The notes under the pieces are model-generated. The model ran no database searches. It had not been told where the DNA came from and saw only the letters and a program-made list of their open reading frames with translations. Both the position numbers and the translations under genes were made by a program. Positions 1-7,944 of a stretch of 64,000 bases of DNA are shown piece after piece. How positions within the stretch are numbered: the stretch's first letter is position 1; every line of letters begins with the position of its first letter. The DNA lies in contig NZ_CP080767.1 of the NCBI RefSeq assembly GCF_019602855.1, positions 3,829,426-3,893,425 of the forward strand, read 5' to 3'. The stretch is from Cupriavidus pinatubonensis. GTDB taxonomy: Bacteria > Pseudomonadota > Gammaproteobacteria > Burkholderiales > Burkholderiaceae.

Positions 1-69
1 CCTGGCGCACAGGAGGATGTCCCGGAAGTGCTGAAGTGGTTGCTTTCCGAGGGGAGGCGCGCGGCATAG
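1..69 (+). CDS. C-terminal fragment of an unidentified protein
   Basis: The first 23 codons form an open frame cut by the window edge that ends at TAG (67-69). The last residues read VLKWLLSEGRRAA. In related genomes the gene before topB is often smg (DUF494), but this C-terminus does not match the Smg ending I know, so no function is given. It lies about 155 nt upstream of topB on the same strand. Confidence 0.4.
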   Translation, partial: PGAQEDVPEVLKWLLSEGRRAA

Positions 70-225
70 CGGCGAATTCGCCGCATTCGGCGCTGCCGGT
101 GCCAGCTTGCACCGCCGTCGAAACCGCGCTTATGATTGGCGCCTCAAAGCCCCCGGGGGCGTTTGTCTACTAAGTTTGTTATGCAATTCGCGTGTTGCCG
201 GAAGCAGCCCGCAAGGACCCGTTCA

Positions 226-2916
226 ATGTCAAAAGCCCTCATCATCGCGGAAAAGCCATCGGTCGCGGCCGATATCGCCCGTGCCCTCGGGGGCTTTACC
301 AAGCACGACGAGTACTTTGAAAGTGACGACTACGTGCTGTCGTCCGCCGTGGGCCACCTGGTGGAGATCGCCGCGCCCGACGAATACGAGGTCAAGCGCG
401 GCAAATGGAGCTTCGCCAACCTGCCGGTGATCCCGCCGCATTTCGACCTGCGGCCGATCGCCAAGACCGAGTCGCGGCTCAAGGTGCTCAACAAGCTCAT
501 CAAGCGCAAGGACGTGACCGGCCTGATCAACGCGTGTGACGCGGGGCGCGAAGGGGAACTGATCTTCCGCCTGATCGCGCAGCAGGCCAAGGCGAAGCAG
601 CCGGTGCGCCGGCTGTGGCTGCAGTCGATGACGCCGCAGGCGATTCGCGACGGCTTTGCGAGCCTGCGTGCCGACGAAGACATGCTGCCGCTTGCCGATG
701 CCGCGCGGTGCCGCTCCGAAGCCGACTGGCTGGTGGGTATCAACGGCACGCGCGCCATGACCGCCTTCAACAGCAAGGGCGGTGGCTTCTTCCTGACCAC
801 CGTGGGCCGCGTGCAGACGCCGACGCTGTCGATCGTGGTCGAGCGCGAAGAGAAGATCAAGCACTTCGTGCCGCGCGATTACTGGGAGGTGCACGCCGAG
901 TTCATCGCCGCCGCCGGCCTGTACGAAGGCCGCTGGTTCGACCCGAAGTTCAAGAAGAGCGAGTTCGATCCCGAGGCCCGCGAATCGCGCCTGTGGAGCG
1001 AGGCCGAGGCCAAGAGCATCGTGGCCGCATGCCGCGACAAGACCGGCACCGTCACCGAGGAATCGAAGCCGTCGACGCAGCAGTCGCCGGCGCTGTTCGA
1101 CCTGACCACGCTGCAGCGCGAAGCCAACTCGCGCTTCGGCTTCTCGGCCAAGAACACGCTCGGCCTGGCGCAGGCGCTGTATGAAAAGCACAAGGTCCTG
1201 ACCTACCCGCGTACCGACGCGCGCGCGCTGCCCGAGGACTACATGGAAACGGTCAAGCAGACCATGACCATGCTGGCCGACAGCTCGCCCAATTACCTGC
1301 CGCACGCGAAGAAGATCCTGTCGCAGGGCTGGGTCAAGCCGAACAAGAAGATTTTCGACAACAGCAAGATCAGCGATCACTTCGCTATCATCCCGACGCT
1401 GCAGGCGCCCAAGAACCTGTCGGAGCCGGAACAGAAGCTGTATGACCTGGTTGTGCGCCGCTTCCTGGCGGTGTTTTTCCCGGCAGCCGAATTCCAGGTC
1501 ACGACCCGCATCACGGAGGTTGCTGGCCACCACTTCAAGACCGAAGGCAAGGTGCTGGTCAACCCGGGCTGGCTCGTGATCTACGGCCGCGAGGCGCAGG
1601 GCGACAAGGACGCCGCCAATCTGGTGCCGGTGGCCAAGGACGAGAAGGTCAAGACCGACAAAGTCGAAAGCGTGGGCCTGACGACCAAGCCGCCCGCGCG
1701 TTACAACGAAGCGACGCTGCTGTCAGCGATGGAAGGCGCGGGCAAGCTGGTGGATGACGACGCGCTGCGCGAAGCCATGGCCGGCAAGGGCCTTGGTACC
1801 CCGGCGACGCGCGCGGCCATCATCGAAGGCCTGCTGACGGAAAAATACCTCGTGCGCGAAGGCCGCGAACTGATTCCGACCGCCAAGGCGTTCCAGTTGA
1901 TGACGCTGCTGCGCGGCCTCGGCGTGCAGGAACTGACCCAGGCCGAGCTGACCGGCGAGTGGGAGCACAAGCTGTCGCAGATCGAACGCGGGCGCCTGAA
2001 GCGCGACGAGTTCATGCTCGAAATCGCGCAGATGACGCAGCAGATCGTCAAGCGCGCCAAGGAATACGACAGCGATACGATCCCGGGTGACTACGCCACG
2101 CTGGATACGCCGTGCCCGCAGTGCGGCGGCCAGGTGAAGGAAAACTATCGCCGCTTTGCCTGCATGGCATGCGAGTTCTCGATCAGCAAGATCCCTGGCG
2201 GCCGCCAGTTCGAGATCGAAGAGGTCGAGGAACTGCTCCTGAAGCGCGAAATCGGCCCGCTGCAGGGCTTCCGCAGCAAGATGGGCCGGCCGTTTGCCGC
2301 CATCCTCAAGATCGCCAAGGACGACGAAGGCCATTTCAAGATGGAATTCGACTTCGGTCAGAACGATGACGAAGGCGACGGCGAGCCGGTCGACTTCAGC
2401 GGCCAGGAGCCGGTTGGCACCTGCCCGAAATGCGGCGGCGCGGTGTTCGAGCACGGCATGAAGTACGTGTGCGAAAACAGTGTGGCCAGCCCGAAGAGCT
2501 GCGACTTCACGACCGGCAAGATCATCCTGCAGCAGGAAATCAGCCGCGAGCAGGTCGGCAAGTTGCTGAACGATGGCCGTACGGATCTGCTGACTGGCTT
2601 CAAGTCGTCGCGTACGGGCCGCAATTTCAAGGCTTTCCTGGTCAGACAGGCGGACGGCAAGATCGGCTTCGAATTCGAGGCCCGCGAGCCGAAGGCCGGT
2701 GCCAAGGCCTCAGGCAAGACCGCATCGCGCGCGGCTGCCGAAACCGGGGAAGCCGAAGCGGCGGCGGCAAAGGCGCCGGCCAAGAAGGCTGCGGCAACGA
2801 AGACCGCCACCAAGACCACGGCGACCAAGACCGCCGCGAAGAAGGCGCCCGCCAAGACGGTAGCGGCCAAGAAGACTCGCGCCGCGGGCAAGGCGACGGT
2901 CGAAGCCGAGGAATAA
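226..2916 (+). CDS. topB: DNA topoisomerase III (type IA) with histone-H1-like tail
   Basis: This is a type IA topoisomerase of 896 residues that relaxes and decatenates DNA through a 5'-phosphotyrosine intermediate. The N-terminal Toprim domain shows AEKPSVAADIAR (Glu9) and DAGREGELIFR. The active-site tyrosine lies in LTYPRTDA at about Tyr327, close to the E. coli TopB position. Two C-terminal zinc ribbons start at CPQCGG (about 630) and CPKCGG (about 733). After about residue 820 there is a Lys/Ala/Thr-rich tail of KKAAATKT-like units, resembling histone-H1-like proteins of beta-proteobacteria. The ATG at 226 is preferred over an in-frame upstream ATG at 136 because homologues begin MSKALIIAEKPSV and AAGGA lies upstream. 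Confidence 0.96.
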   Translation: MSKALIIAEKPSVAADIARALGGFTKHDEYFESDDYVLSSAVGHLVEIAAPDEYEVKRGKWSFANLPVIPPHFDLRPIAKTESRLKVLNKLIKRKDVTGLINACDAGREGELIFRLIAQQAKAKQPVRRLWLQSMTPQAIRDGFASLRADEDMLPLADAARCRSEADWLVGINGTRAMTAFNSKGGGFFLTTVGRVQTPTLSIVVEREEKIKHFVPRDYWEVHAEFIAAAGLYEGRWFDPKFKKSEFDPEARESRLWSEAEAKSIVAACRDKTGTVTEESKPSTQQSPALFDLTTLQREANSRFGFSAKNTLGLAQALYEKHKVLTYPRTDARALPEDYMETVKQTMTMLADSSPNYLPHAKKILSQGWVKPNKKIFDNSKISDHFAIIPTLQAPKNLSEPEQKLYDLVVRRFLAVFFPAAEFQVTTRITEVAGHHFKTEGKVLVNPGWLVIYGREAQGDKDAANLVPVAKDEKVKTDKVESVGLTTKPPARYNEATLLSAMEGAGKLVDDDALREAMAGKGLGTPATRAAIIEGLLTEKYLVREGRELIPTAKAFQLMTLLRGLGVQELTQAELTGEWEHKLSQIERGRLKRDEFMLEIAQMTQQIVKRAKEYDSDTIPGDYATLDTPCPQCGGQVKENYRRFACMACEFSISKIPGGRQFEIEEVEELLLKREIGPLQGFRSKMGRPFAAILKIAKDDEGHFKMEFDFGQNDDEGDGEPVDFSGQEPVGTCPKCGGAVFEHGMKYVCENSVASPKSCDFTTGKIILQQEISREQVGKLLNDGRTDLLTGFKSSRTGRNFKAFLVRQADGKIGFEFEAREPKAGAKASGKTASRAAAETGEAEAAAAKAPAKKAAATKTATKTTATKTAAKKAPAKTVAAKKTRAAGKATVEAEE

Positions 2917-2968
2917 GCGGCGAGGCGGTGCGGGCGCGGCGGCGTTTCAGCTGCGGCTACCCGCCCGC

Positions 2969-3880
2969 TCAGGAAAACTGTTCGTCCCGGCCTCTGACCT
3001 GGCCTTCTTCCAGCAGAAAGTCAATGAACGCGCGGACCTTGGTCGGCAGGAACTTGCGGCTCGGGTAGACCACGCTGACATCGCGCCGCGGCAGCTGGTA
3101 CTGCGGCAGCACACGCACGAGGTTGCCGGCCTCGATGTTTTGCCGGGCCAGGTACGACGACAGCATCGCCACGCCCATATTGGCTAGTGCGGCCTGGTGC
3201 GCCAGTTCGGCGTTGCTGCACAGCAGTCCGGGGCGGATCGGCACGGTCACTTCGCCCTCCGGGCCCAGCAGCGTCCATTCGTGTTCCACGTTCGGCAGGC
3301 GCATCGCGATGCAGCGATGGCTGGTCAGCTCGTGCGCGTGGCGCAATGGTGCGTGCGTGCGGACATATTCCGGCGAGGCGCACAGCACGATCTCCGCCGA
3401 GATCAGCGGACGGGCGACCAGGTGCGAACCGAGGCCCAGGTCCGACAGCATGACGGCGACGTCCCGGCCCTCTTCGACGATGTCCACGTTCCGGTCGGAC
3501 AGGAGCACGTCAAACACCACGTCAGGGTATAGCTGCTGGAAGCGCGACATCAGGTTCGGCAACAGGTGCAGGCCGAACATCACCGGTGTCACCAGTCGCA
3601 ACGTGCCGGATAACGACTGGCTGCGGGCTGTCACGACGCCCTCGGCCTCCTCCACGTCTTCAAGGATCTGCTGGCAGCGCTGCAGGTAGGTTTCGCCGGC
3701 GTCGGTCAGGGAAAGGCTGCGCGTCGTGCGGTTCAGGAGCCGCGTGCCCAGGTGACTCTCCAGGTCCGCGACATAACGTGTCACCACCGCATTGGACATT
3801 TCCAACTGCTGCGCTGCACGCGCGAAGCTGCCGAGTTCCACAACTTTGGCGAACACGCGCATCGATTGCAGGCGATCCAT
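2969..3880 (-). CDS. LysR-family transcriptional regulator
   Basis: A 303-residue LysR-type regulator. The N-terminal winged helix-turn-helix begins MDRLQSMRVFAKVVELGSF and includes the typical NRTTRSLSLTDAGE wing. The rest is a periplasmic-binding-protein-like effector domain that should bind a small ligand. This N-terminal style (MDRLQSM) belongs to the large DsdC/PA2758-like branch common in Burkholderiaceae, in which ligands are mostly unknown. It is transcribed divergently from the small repeat-protein gene at 4075, so it may control that gene or itself; no operator could be assigned with confidence in the 194-nt spacer. It is convergent with topB. Confidence 0.9.
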   Translation of the reverse strand: MDRLQSMRVFAKVVELGSFARAAQQLEMSNAVVTRYVADLESHLGTRLLNRTTRSLSLTDAGETYLQRCQQILEDVEEAEGVVTARSQSLSGTLRLVTPVMFGLHLLPNLMSRFQQLYPDVVFDVLLSDRNVDIVEEGRDVAVMLSDLGLGSHLVARPLISAEIVLCASPEYVRTHAPLRHAHELTSHRCIAMRLPNVEHEWTLLGPEGEVTVPIRPGLLCSNAELAHQAALANMGVAMLSSYLARQNIEAGNLVRVLPQYQLPRRDVSVVYPSRKFLPTKVRAFIDFLLEEGQVRGRDEQFS

Positions 3881-4074
3881 GACATAGTCTCCCGTCGTTT
3901 CCCTGAATTTTTCCCGGTTCAGGCGACTTTATTGTTGGAATCAGAACTAATCATTGTGGCAACCGATATTTATTGATATGAGGGAAACGCCTAATATCTA
4001 GTCATCGGATGCCGCGATGCAGCAAGTCAGACTGCCGAGACAGGTATCCCAGCTTGAAGAAATTGAACAGAGCC

Positions 4075-4329
4075 ATGAAATCTACCCGTCACACCCTGAT
4101 CGCCGTTGCCACCCTCGCCGCTGCCCTGTGCGCCGGGCCGGTGTTGGCCAAGTCCGGCAAGTTCGACCCGTACGCTGACGGTGCCAAGGCCACCAAGTTC
4201 GACGTGTACAGCGACGGCGCGAAGGCCGGCAAGTACGACGTCTACAGCGACGGTGCCAAGGCTGGCAAGTTCGACACGTATAGCGACGGCGCCAAGTACG
4301 ATCTGTCGTCCGACCGCATGCCCCTGTAA
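4075..4329 (+). CDS. Small secreted protein of four 12-residue repeats
   Basis: An 84-residue protein with a classical signal peptide (MKSTRHTLIAVATLAAALC then GPVLA, cleavage after VLA). The mature part is almost entirely tandem repeats of the pattern K-(F/Y)-D-x-Y-(A/S)-D-G-A-K-A-x: KFDPYADGAKAT, KFDVYSDGAKAG, KYDVYSDGAKAG, KFDTYSDGAK. No Cys is present in the mature part and no enzyme motif is visible. The regular Asp/Lys/Tyr pattern suggests a periplasmic or extracellular binding or structural peptide, possibly for metal ions, but this is inference. The ATG at 4075 is chosen because it starts the signal peptide; an in-frame upstream ATG at 4009 would add a non-signal leader. A strong terminator follows at 4447. 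Confidence 0.75.
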   Translation: MKSTRHTLIAVATLAAALCAGPVLAKSGKFDPYADGAKATKFDVYSDGAKAGKYDVYSDGAKAGKFDTYSDGAKYDLSSDRMPL

Positions 4330-4446
4330 GCAGGGACTGCCCTGCTGCGGTCCGGGCCGTATCTCCCTATGCGGCCCCTCCCCTTCAACCTGGTCTCCAC
4401 AGGTCGTTTGGAGAGGGTCTGACAGACCTCTCCGCATTTATTGGAG

Positions 4447-4481
4447 AAGAAGCCCGCACTGGTTGCGGGCTTCTTTGTTTC
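4447..4481 (+). terminator. Rho-independent terminator after the repeat-protein gene
   Basis: A perfect 12-bp stem, AAGAAGCCCGCA (4447-4458) and TGCGGGCTTCTT (4464-4475), with a 5-nt loop and a T-rich tail. It lies 118 nt after the stop of the small repeat-protein gene and probably ends its transcript. Confidence 0.8.
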
Positions 4482-4530
4482 TGCGCCCGGTCCATACGGC
4501 TCATGTTGCTGAGCCATTATGCCAGATGGC

Positions 4531-4563
4531 GCAAAGAAAAAACGGGCCAGAGCGGCCCGTTTC
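4531..4563 (-). terminator. Rho-independent terminator of the glycine-zipper gene
   Basis: The stem ACGGGCC/GGCCCGT with flanking A/T pairs spans 4540-4562 with loop AGAGC. The A-rich left side (4533-4542) becomes a U-tract on the minus strand. It lies just past the stop codon of the leftward glycine-zipper gene. Confidence 0.8.
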
Positions 4564-4589
4564 TGCATCCAGTGCGGCTGAGCGTGTGC

Positions 4590-5039
4590 TCAGTCGTCGT
4601 AGTGGTGGTGCTTGTGCTTCTTGTGTTTGTAGTAGCCGCCGCGATAGTTACGACGGTCATCTTCGTACGAGTTGCTGCGCGAGACATTTCCGCCCAATGC
4701 CGCGCCCGCGCCGCCGCCAACCGCCGCACCCAACAACCCGCCGGTGCGGCCACCCATCGCATTGCCTGCCGCCGTGCCGGCGCCACCGCCGAGCGCGCCG
4801 CCAATGATGGCACCGGAGCGCTCGCGACGATTGGAAGTCACTGCACCACCCGCACCGCCGCCCACTGCGCCACCGATTACGGCACCGGTGCTGCCGCCCA
4901 GCGCGCCGCCGACGGCCGCCCCCGCCACGCCACCGAGGGCGCCGCCAAGGGCATTGTTCATGTCGCCCGCGAATGCCGGCAGCGCGGACGCCGCCAGGGC
5001 GATAGCCAGGGTCATATTGCGAACGGGATGGCGAGACAT
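4590..5039 (-). CDS. Exported glycine-zipper protein with His/Lys-rich tail
   Basis: A 149-residue protein with a signal peptide (MSRHPVRNMTLAIALAASAL then PAFA). A long Gly/Ala-rich core follows, with many GGALGG, GAAVGG and GGGAGG units typical of glycine-zipper (YMGG/Omp-like) segments that insert into or pack against membranes. The extreme C-terminus is strongly charged: YYKHKKHKHHHYDD, a His/Lys cluster that could bind metal. The start at 5039 is supported by AAAGGAAAAGAT just upstream on the minus strand; longer in-frame starts up to 5201 lack a signal peptide. It is flanked by its own terminator. No enzyme motif is seen; an envelope structural or stress role is likely but unproven. Confidence 0.8.
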   Translation of the reverse strand: MSRHPVRNMTLAIALAASALPAFAGDMNNALGGALGGVAGAAVGGALGGSTGAVIGGAVGGGAGGAVTSNRRERSGAIIGGALGGGAGTAAGNAMGGRTGGLLGAAVGGGAGAALGGNVSRSNSYEDDRRNYRGGYYKHKKHKHHHYDD

Positions 5040-5186
5040 ATCTTTTCCTTTGTTTGCCATGATGTGTCGCAAGTGTAGAGAGCGATTCCCGGACTTGCTG
5101 TAACCACGTGTAAAGGCATGTAACCCCCTGCAGAAACGTCTTATTTGAGCGACAACGTGGATGGGGCGGACGCTTTGCCACCGCAA

Positions 5187-5215
5187 AAGAAAAATGGGCA
5201 ACCCGAAAGTTGCCC
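5187..5215 (-). terminator. Terminator of the cstA-ybdD operon
   Basis: GGGCAAC (5196-5202) and GTTGCCC (5209-5215) form a 7-bp stem with loop CCGAAA. On the minus strand it is followed by a U-rich run (complement of AAAAGAAAAA). It is placed 48 nt after the ybdD stop. Confidence 0.8.
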
Positions 5216-5262
5216 GTCCTGATCAGCCACTCACCGCCGGCCGTGGCCAGCGGGAGGCCGGA

Positions 5263-5457
5263 TCAGCAACACTTGCCCTGCCCGCCGCCGTACCGCGCCT
5301 CCTGGCGTTCCCGGAAGAACTCCTCGTAGCTCATCGGCTCGCGGTCCGGGTGGGTGCTTTCCATGTGAGCCACATAGGTCTGGTAGTCGGGCAGACCGAC
5401 CATCAGCCGCAGAGACTGCCCGAGATAGCGGCCCATTGTTCCCAATTGTTCCAGCAT
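5263..5457 (-). CDS. ybdD: YbdD/YjiX family small protein (DUF466)
   Basis: A 64-residue protein beginning MLEQLGTMGRYLGQSLRLMV, with the family pattern GLPDYQTYVAHMESTHPD and PMSYEEFFRERQEARYG, ending GGGQGKCC. In E. coli the homologues YbdD and YjiX are encoded next to the pyruvate/peptide carriers CstA and BtsT and are needed for their activity. Here the gene lies 26 nt downstream of cstA on the same strand, the same arrangement. The ATG at 5457 is set by the AAGGAG ribosome site. The two terminal cysteines are a typical feature of this family. Confidence 0.9.
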   Translation of the reverse strand: MLEQLGTMGRYLGQSLRLMVGLPDYQTYVAHMESTHPDREPMSYEEFFRERQEARYGGGQGKCC

Positions 5458-5483
5458 GGCCAGCTCCTTGTGCCAATACGGTA

Positions 5484-7556
5484 TCAGGACTGCGCCGAGG
5501 CGGCCGCCGGCAGCGGCTCGAACGGCGTTTCCTTGTCGGTGGGGCGGTTCACGGCGCGTGCCTGCATGGCGGTCTTGAAGCCGTAGGCCACGATCGACAG
5601 CACCACGAACATGAACAGCGCGCACAGGCCGGCGTCCAGGTAGTCATTGAAGACGATGCGCTGCATCTGCTCCAGGCTCTTGGCCGGGGCTAGCACCTTG
5701 CCTTCGGCAATGGCGGCGCTGAACTTGCTGGCGTGGGTCAGGAAACTGACCTTCGGATCGGCGTCGAACAGCTTCTGCCAGCCGGCGGTCAGCGTGCAGA
5801 CCAGCAGCCAGACGGTCGGCACCAACGTGACCCAGGCGTACTGGCCGCGCTTCATCTTGACCAGCACGCAGGTGCCCAGCACCAGCGCCACGGCGGCCAG
5901 CATCTGGTTGGAGATACCGAACAGCGGCCACAGCGTGTTGATGCCGCCCAGCGGATCCACCACGCCCTGGTACAGGAAGTAGCCCCAGGCCGCCACGGTC
6001 AGCGCGGTAGCGATCAGGTTGGCCGGCAGCGAGTCGGTACGCTTGAGCGACGGCACGAAGCTGCCCAGCAGGTCCTGCAGCATGAAGCGGCCGGCGCGGG
6101 TGCCTGCGTCGACGGCGGTCAGGATGAACAGCGCCTCGAACAGGATCGCGAAGTGGTACCAGAACGCCATCATGGCTTGGCCGCCCACCACCTGGTGCAG
6201 GATGTGGGCGATGCCCACGGCCAGCGTCGGCGCGCCGCCGGCGCGCGAGATGATGGTGTTCTCGCCGACGTCCTTGGCGGTCTGGATCAGCACATCAGGC
6301 GTGATCACAAAGCCCCAGGTCGACACGGCTTGCGCCACGGCTTCCGGCGAGGTGCCGATCACCGCGCTCGGGCTGTTCATCGCGAAGTACACGCCCGGCT
6401 CGATCACCGAAGCGGCCACCAGCGCCATGATGGCGACGAACGACTCGGCCAGCATCGCGCCGTAGCCGATGAAGCGCGCGTGCGATTCGTTTTCCAGCAG
6501 CTTGGGCGTGGTGCCCGACGAGATCAGCGCATGGAAGCCCGATACCGCGCCACACGCGATGGTGATGAAGAGGAACGGGAACAGGTTGCCCGACCACACC
6601 GGACCGCCGCCCTGGGCGAACTGCGTGAAGGCTGGCATCTTCAGTTCCGGCGCGACGATCAGGATGCCGATGGCCAGCGCGATGATGGTGCCGATCTTCA
6701 GGAAGGTCGACAGGTAGTCGCGCGGGGCCAGCAGCAGCCACACCGGCAGCACGGCGGCGATGAAGCCGTAGATGATCAGCATCCAGGTCAGTGCCTTGCC
6801 GTCGTATGTGAACAGCGGCGCCAGCACCGCGCTTTCGTGCACGTACTGCCCGCCGAGGATGGCCAGCATCAGCAGCACGAAGCCGATCACCGACACCTCA
6901 CCGATGCGGCCCGGGCGGATATAGCGCGTGTAGATGCCCATGAACAGCGCGATGGGGATGGTCACAGCGACGGTGAACGTACCCCACGGGGAGCCGGCCA
7001 GCGCCTTCACCACGATCAGCGCCAGCACCGCCAGGATGATGATCATGATCATGAAGCAGCCAAACAGCGCGATCATGCCCGGCACCGTGCCCATCTCGGA
7101 CTTGACCAGGTCGCCCAGCGAACGGCCGTCGCGGCGCGTCGAGATGAACAGGATCATGAAATCCTGGACCGCGCCGGCGAACACCACGCCTGCCAGGATC
7201 CAAAGCATGCCCGGCATATAGCCCATCTGCGCGGCCAGCACGGGGCCGACCAGCGGGCCGGCGCCGGCAATCGCCGCGAAGTGGTGGCCGAACAGCACTG
7301 CCTTGTTGGTCGGCACGTAGTCGAGCCCGTCGTTATGGCGCCAGGCCGGCGTCATGCGTTTCGGGTCGAGCTGCATCACCTTGTCGGCAATGAAGCGGCT
7401 GTAGTAGCGGTAGGCGATCAGGTAGATGCAGAGCGCGGCAACCACGATCCATAGCGCGCTGACGGCTTCGCCGCGCGCGAGCGCGACCGTGCCGAAGGCA
7501 AACGCGCCCAAGATGGCGACGGCCAGCCACACGAGGTGTTCTCCGATGCGATTCAT
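5484..7556 (-). CDS. cstA: Carbon starvation protein CstA (pyruvate/peptide transporter)
   Basis: A 690-residue multi-pass inner-membrane protein of the CstA family. E. coli members carry pyruvate (BtsT, CstA) or peptides during carbon limitation. The N-terminal CstA domain is seen in KRMTPAWRHNDGLDYVPTNKAVLFGHHFAAIAGAGPLVGP-type sequence (residues about 55-95), with some 16 hydrophobic segments after it. The length agrees with E. coli CstA (701). The start at 7556 follows GAGGAGACC; longer in-frame starts add a non-membrane leader. It forms an operon with ybdD. It is divergent from a Cache-domain histidine kinase/LuxR regulator pair, which suggests those control it, as BtsSR controls BtsT, although the kinase family differs. 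Confidence 0.95.
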   Translation of the reverse strand: MNRIGEHLVWLAVAILGAFAFGTVALARGEAVSALWIVVAALCIYLIAYRYYSRFIADKVMQLDPKRMTPAWRHNDGLDYVPTNKAVLFGHHFAAIAGAGPLVGPVLAAQMGYMPGMLWILAGVVFAGAVQDFMILFISTRRDGRSLGDLVKSEMGTVPGMIALFGCFMIMIIILAVLALIVVKALAGSPWGTFTVAVTIPIALFMGIYTRYIRPGRIGEVSVIGFVLLMLAILGGQYVHESAVLAPLFTYDGKALTWMLIIYGFIAAVLPVWLLLAPRDYLSTFLKIGTIIALAIGILIVAPELKMPAFTQFAQGGGPVWSGNLFPFLFITIACGAVSGFHALISSGTTPKLLENESHARFIGYGAMLAESFVAIMALVAASVIEPGVYFAMNSPSAVIGTSPEAVAQAVSTWGFVITPDVLIQTAKDVGENTIISRAGGAPTLAVGIAHILHQVVGGQAMMAFWYHFAILFEALFILTAVDAGTRAGRFMLQDLLGSFVPSLKRTDSLPANLIATALTVAAWGYFLYQGVVDPLGGINTLWPLFGISNQMLAAVALVLGTCVLVKMKRGQYAWVTLVPTVWLLVCTLTAGWQKLFDADPKVSFLTHASKFSAAIAEGKVLAPAKSLEQMQRIVFNDYLDAGLCALFMFVVLSIVAYGFKTAMQARAVNRPTDKETPFEPLPAAASAQS

Positions 7557-7861
7557 AGTGAAGGTCTCCTCAGACCGGGTATCGAAAGCCTGCGGCGTCG
7601 AATGGCGGAGGCCGGCAAGGGATGGCAGCAAACTGCGTGCCGGCGGGCGCACGGACTGCGGACAATCCTGCGGGGATGGGGTCTCCTGGATCGTGCTGCG
7701 TGCGCCCGGTCTTGCCTTGTTGGCTCCGGATCTCGTCTGGCAGGCGGGCGGTGCGCCGTTCAGTCTGCACGGCCCACCCACTGCGTCGATGCACAGGCCA
7801 CTGGGGCTGCATGCATCCGGCGTGTAGTATTGACACCCGCCATACCCCGCACAAGCGCGAA

Positions 7862-7893
7862 ACTACGCAGCACTTCTGCGTAGTACTACGCAA
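7862..7893. promoter_or_regulatory. Palindromic operator between cstA and the sensor kinase
   Basis: ACTACGCAG (7862-7870), CTGCGTAGT (7876-7884) and ACTACGCAA (7885-7893) are three copies of one half-site. Together they hold a perfect 16-bp palindrome, TGCGTAGTACTACGCA (7877-7892), and an overlapping 9-5-9 inverted repeat. The element lies 52 nt before the kinase ATG in the 388-nt divergent spacer. It is a good candidate for the binding site of the neighbouring LuxR-type response regulator. The rest of the spacer (7557-7861) shows no other clear signal. Confidence 0.6.
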
Positions 7894-7944
7894 ATCGACG
7901 GTGACATGCCGCCTGCGCGGCATCGGTGTTTACCCCCGGCCAAG

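Noticed and set aside
229..1533. Minus-strand frame of 434 codons within topB
   Set aside because: It mirrors the topB codon pattern and has a low-complexity, Arg/Leu/His-rich product with no domain; it is a shadow of G+C-rich coding DNA.
3197..3532. Plus-strand frames within the LysR gene
   Set aside because: Explained by the LysR gene on the minus strand.
5733..7454. Plus-strand frame of 573 codons opposite cstA
   Set aside because: The product is His/Gln/Arg-rich without any motif, and cstA on the other strand is certain.
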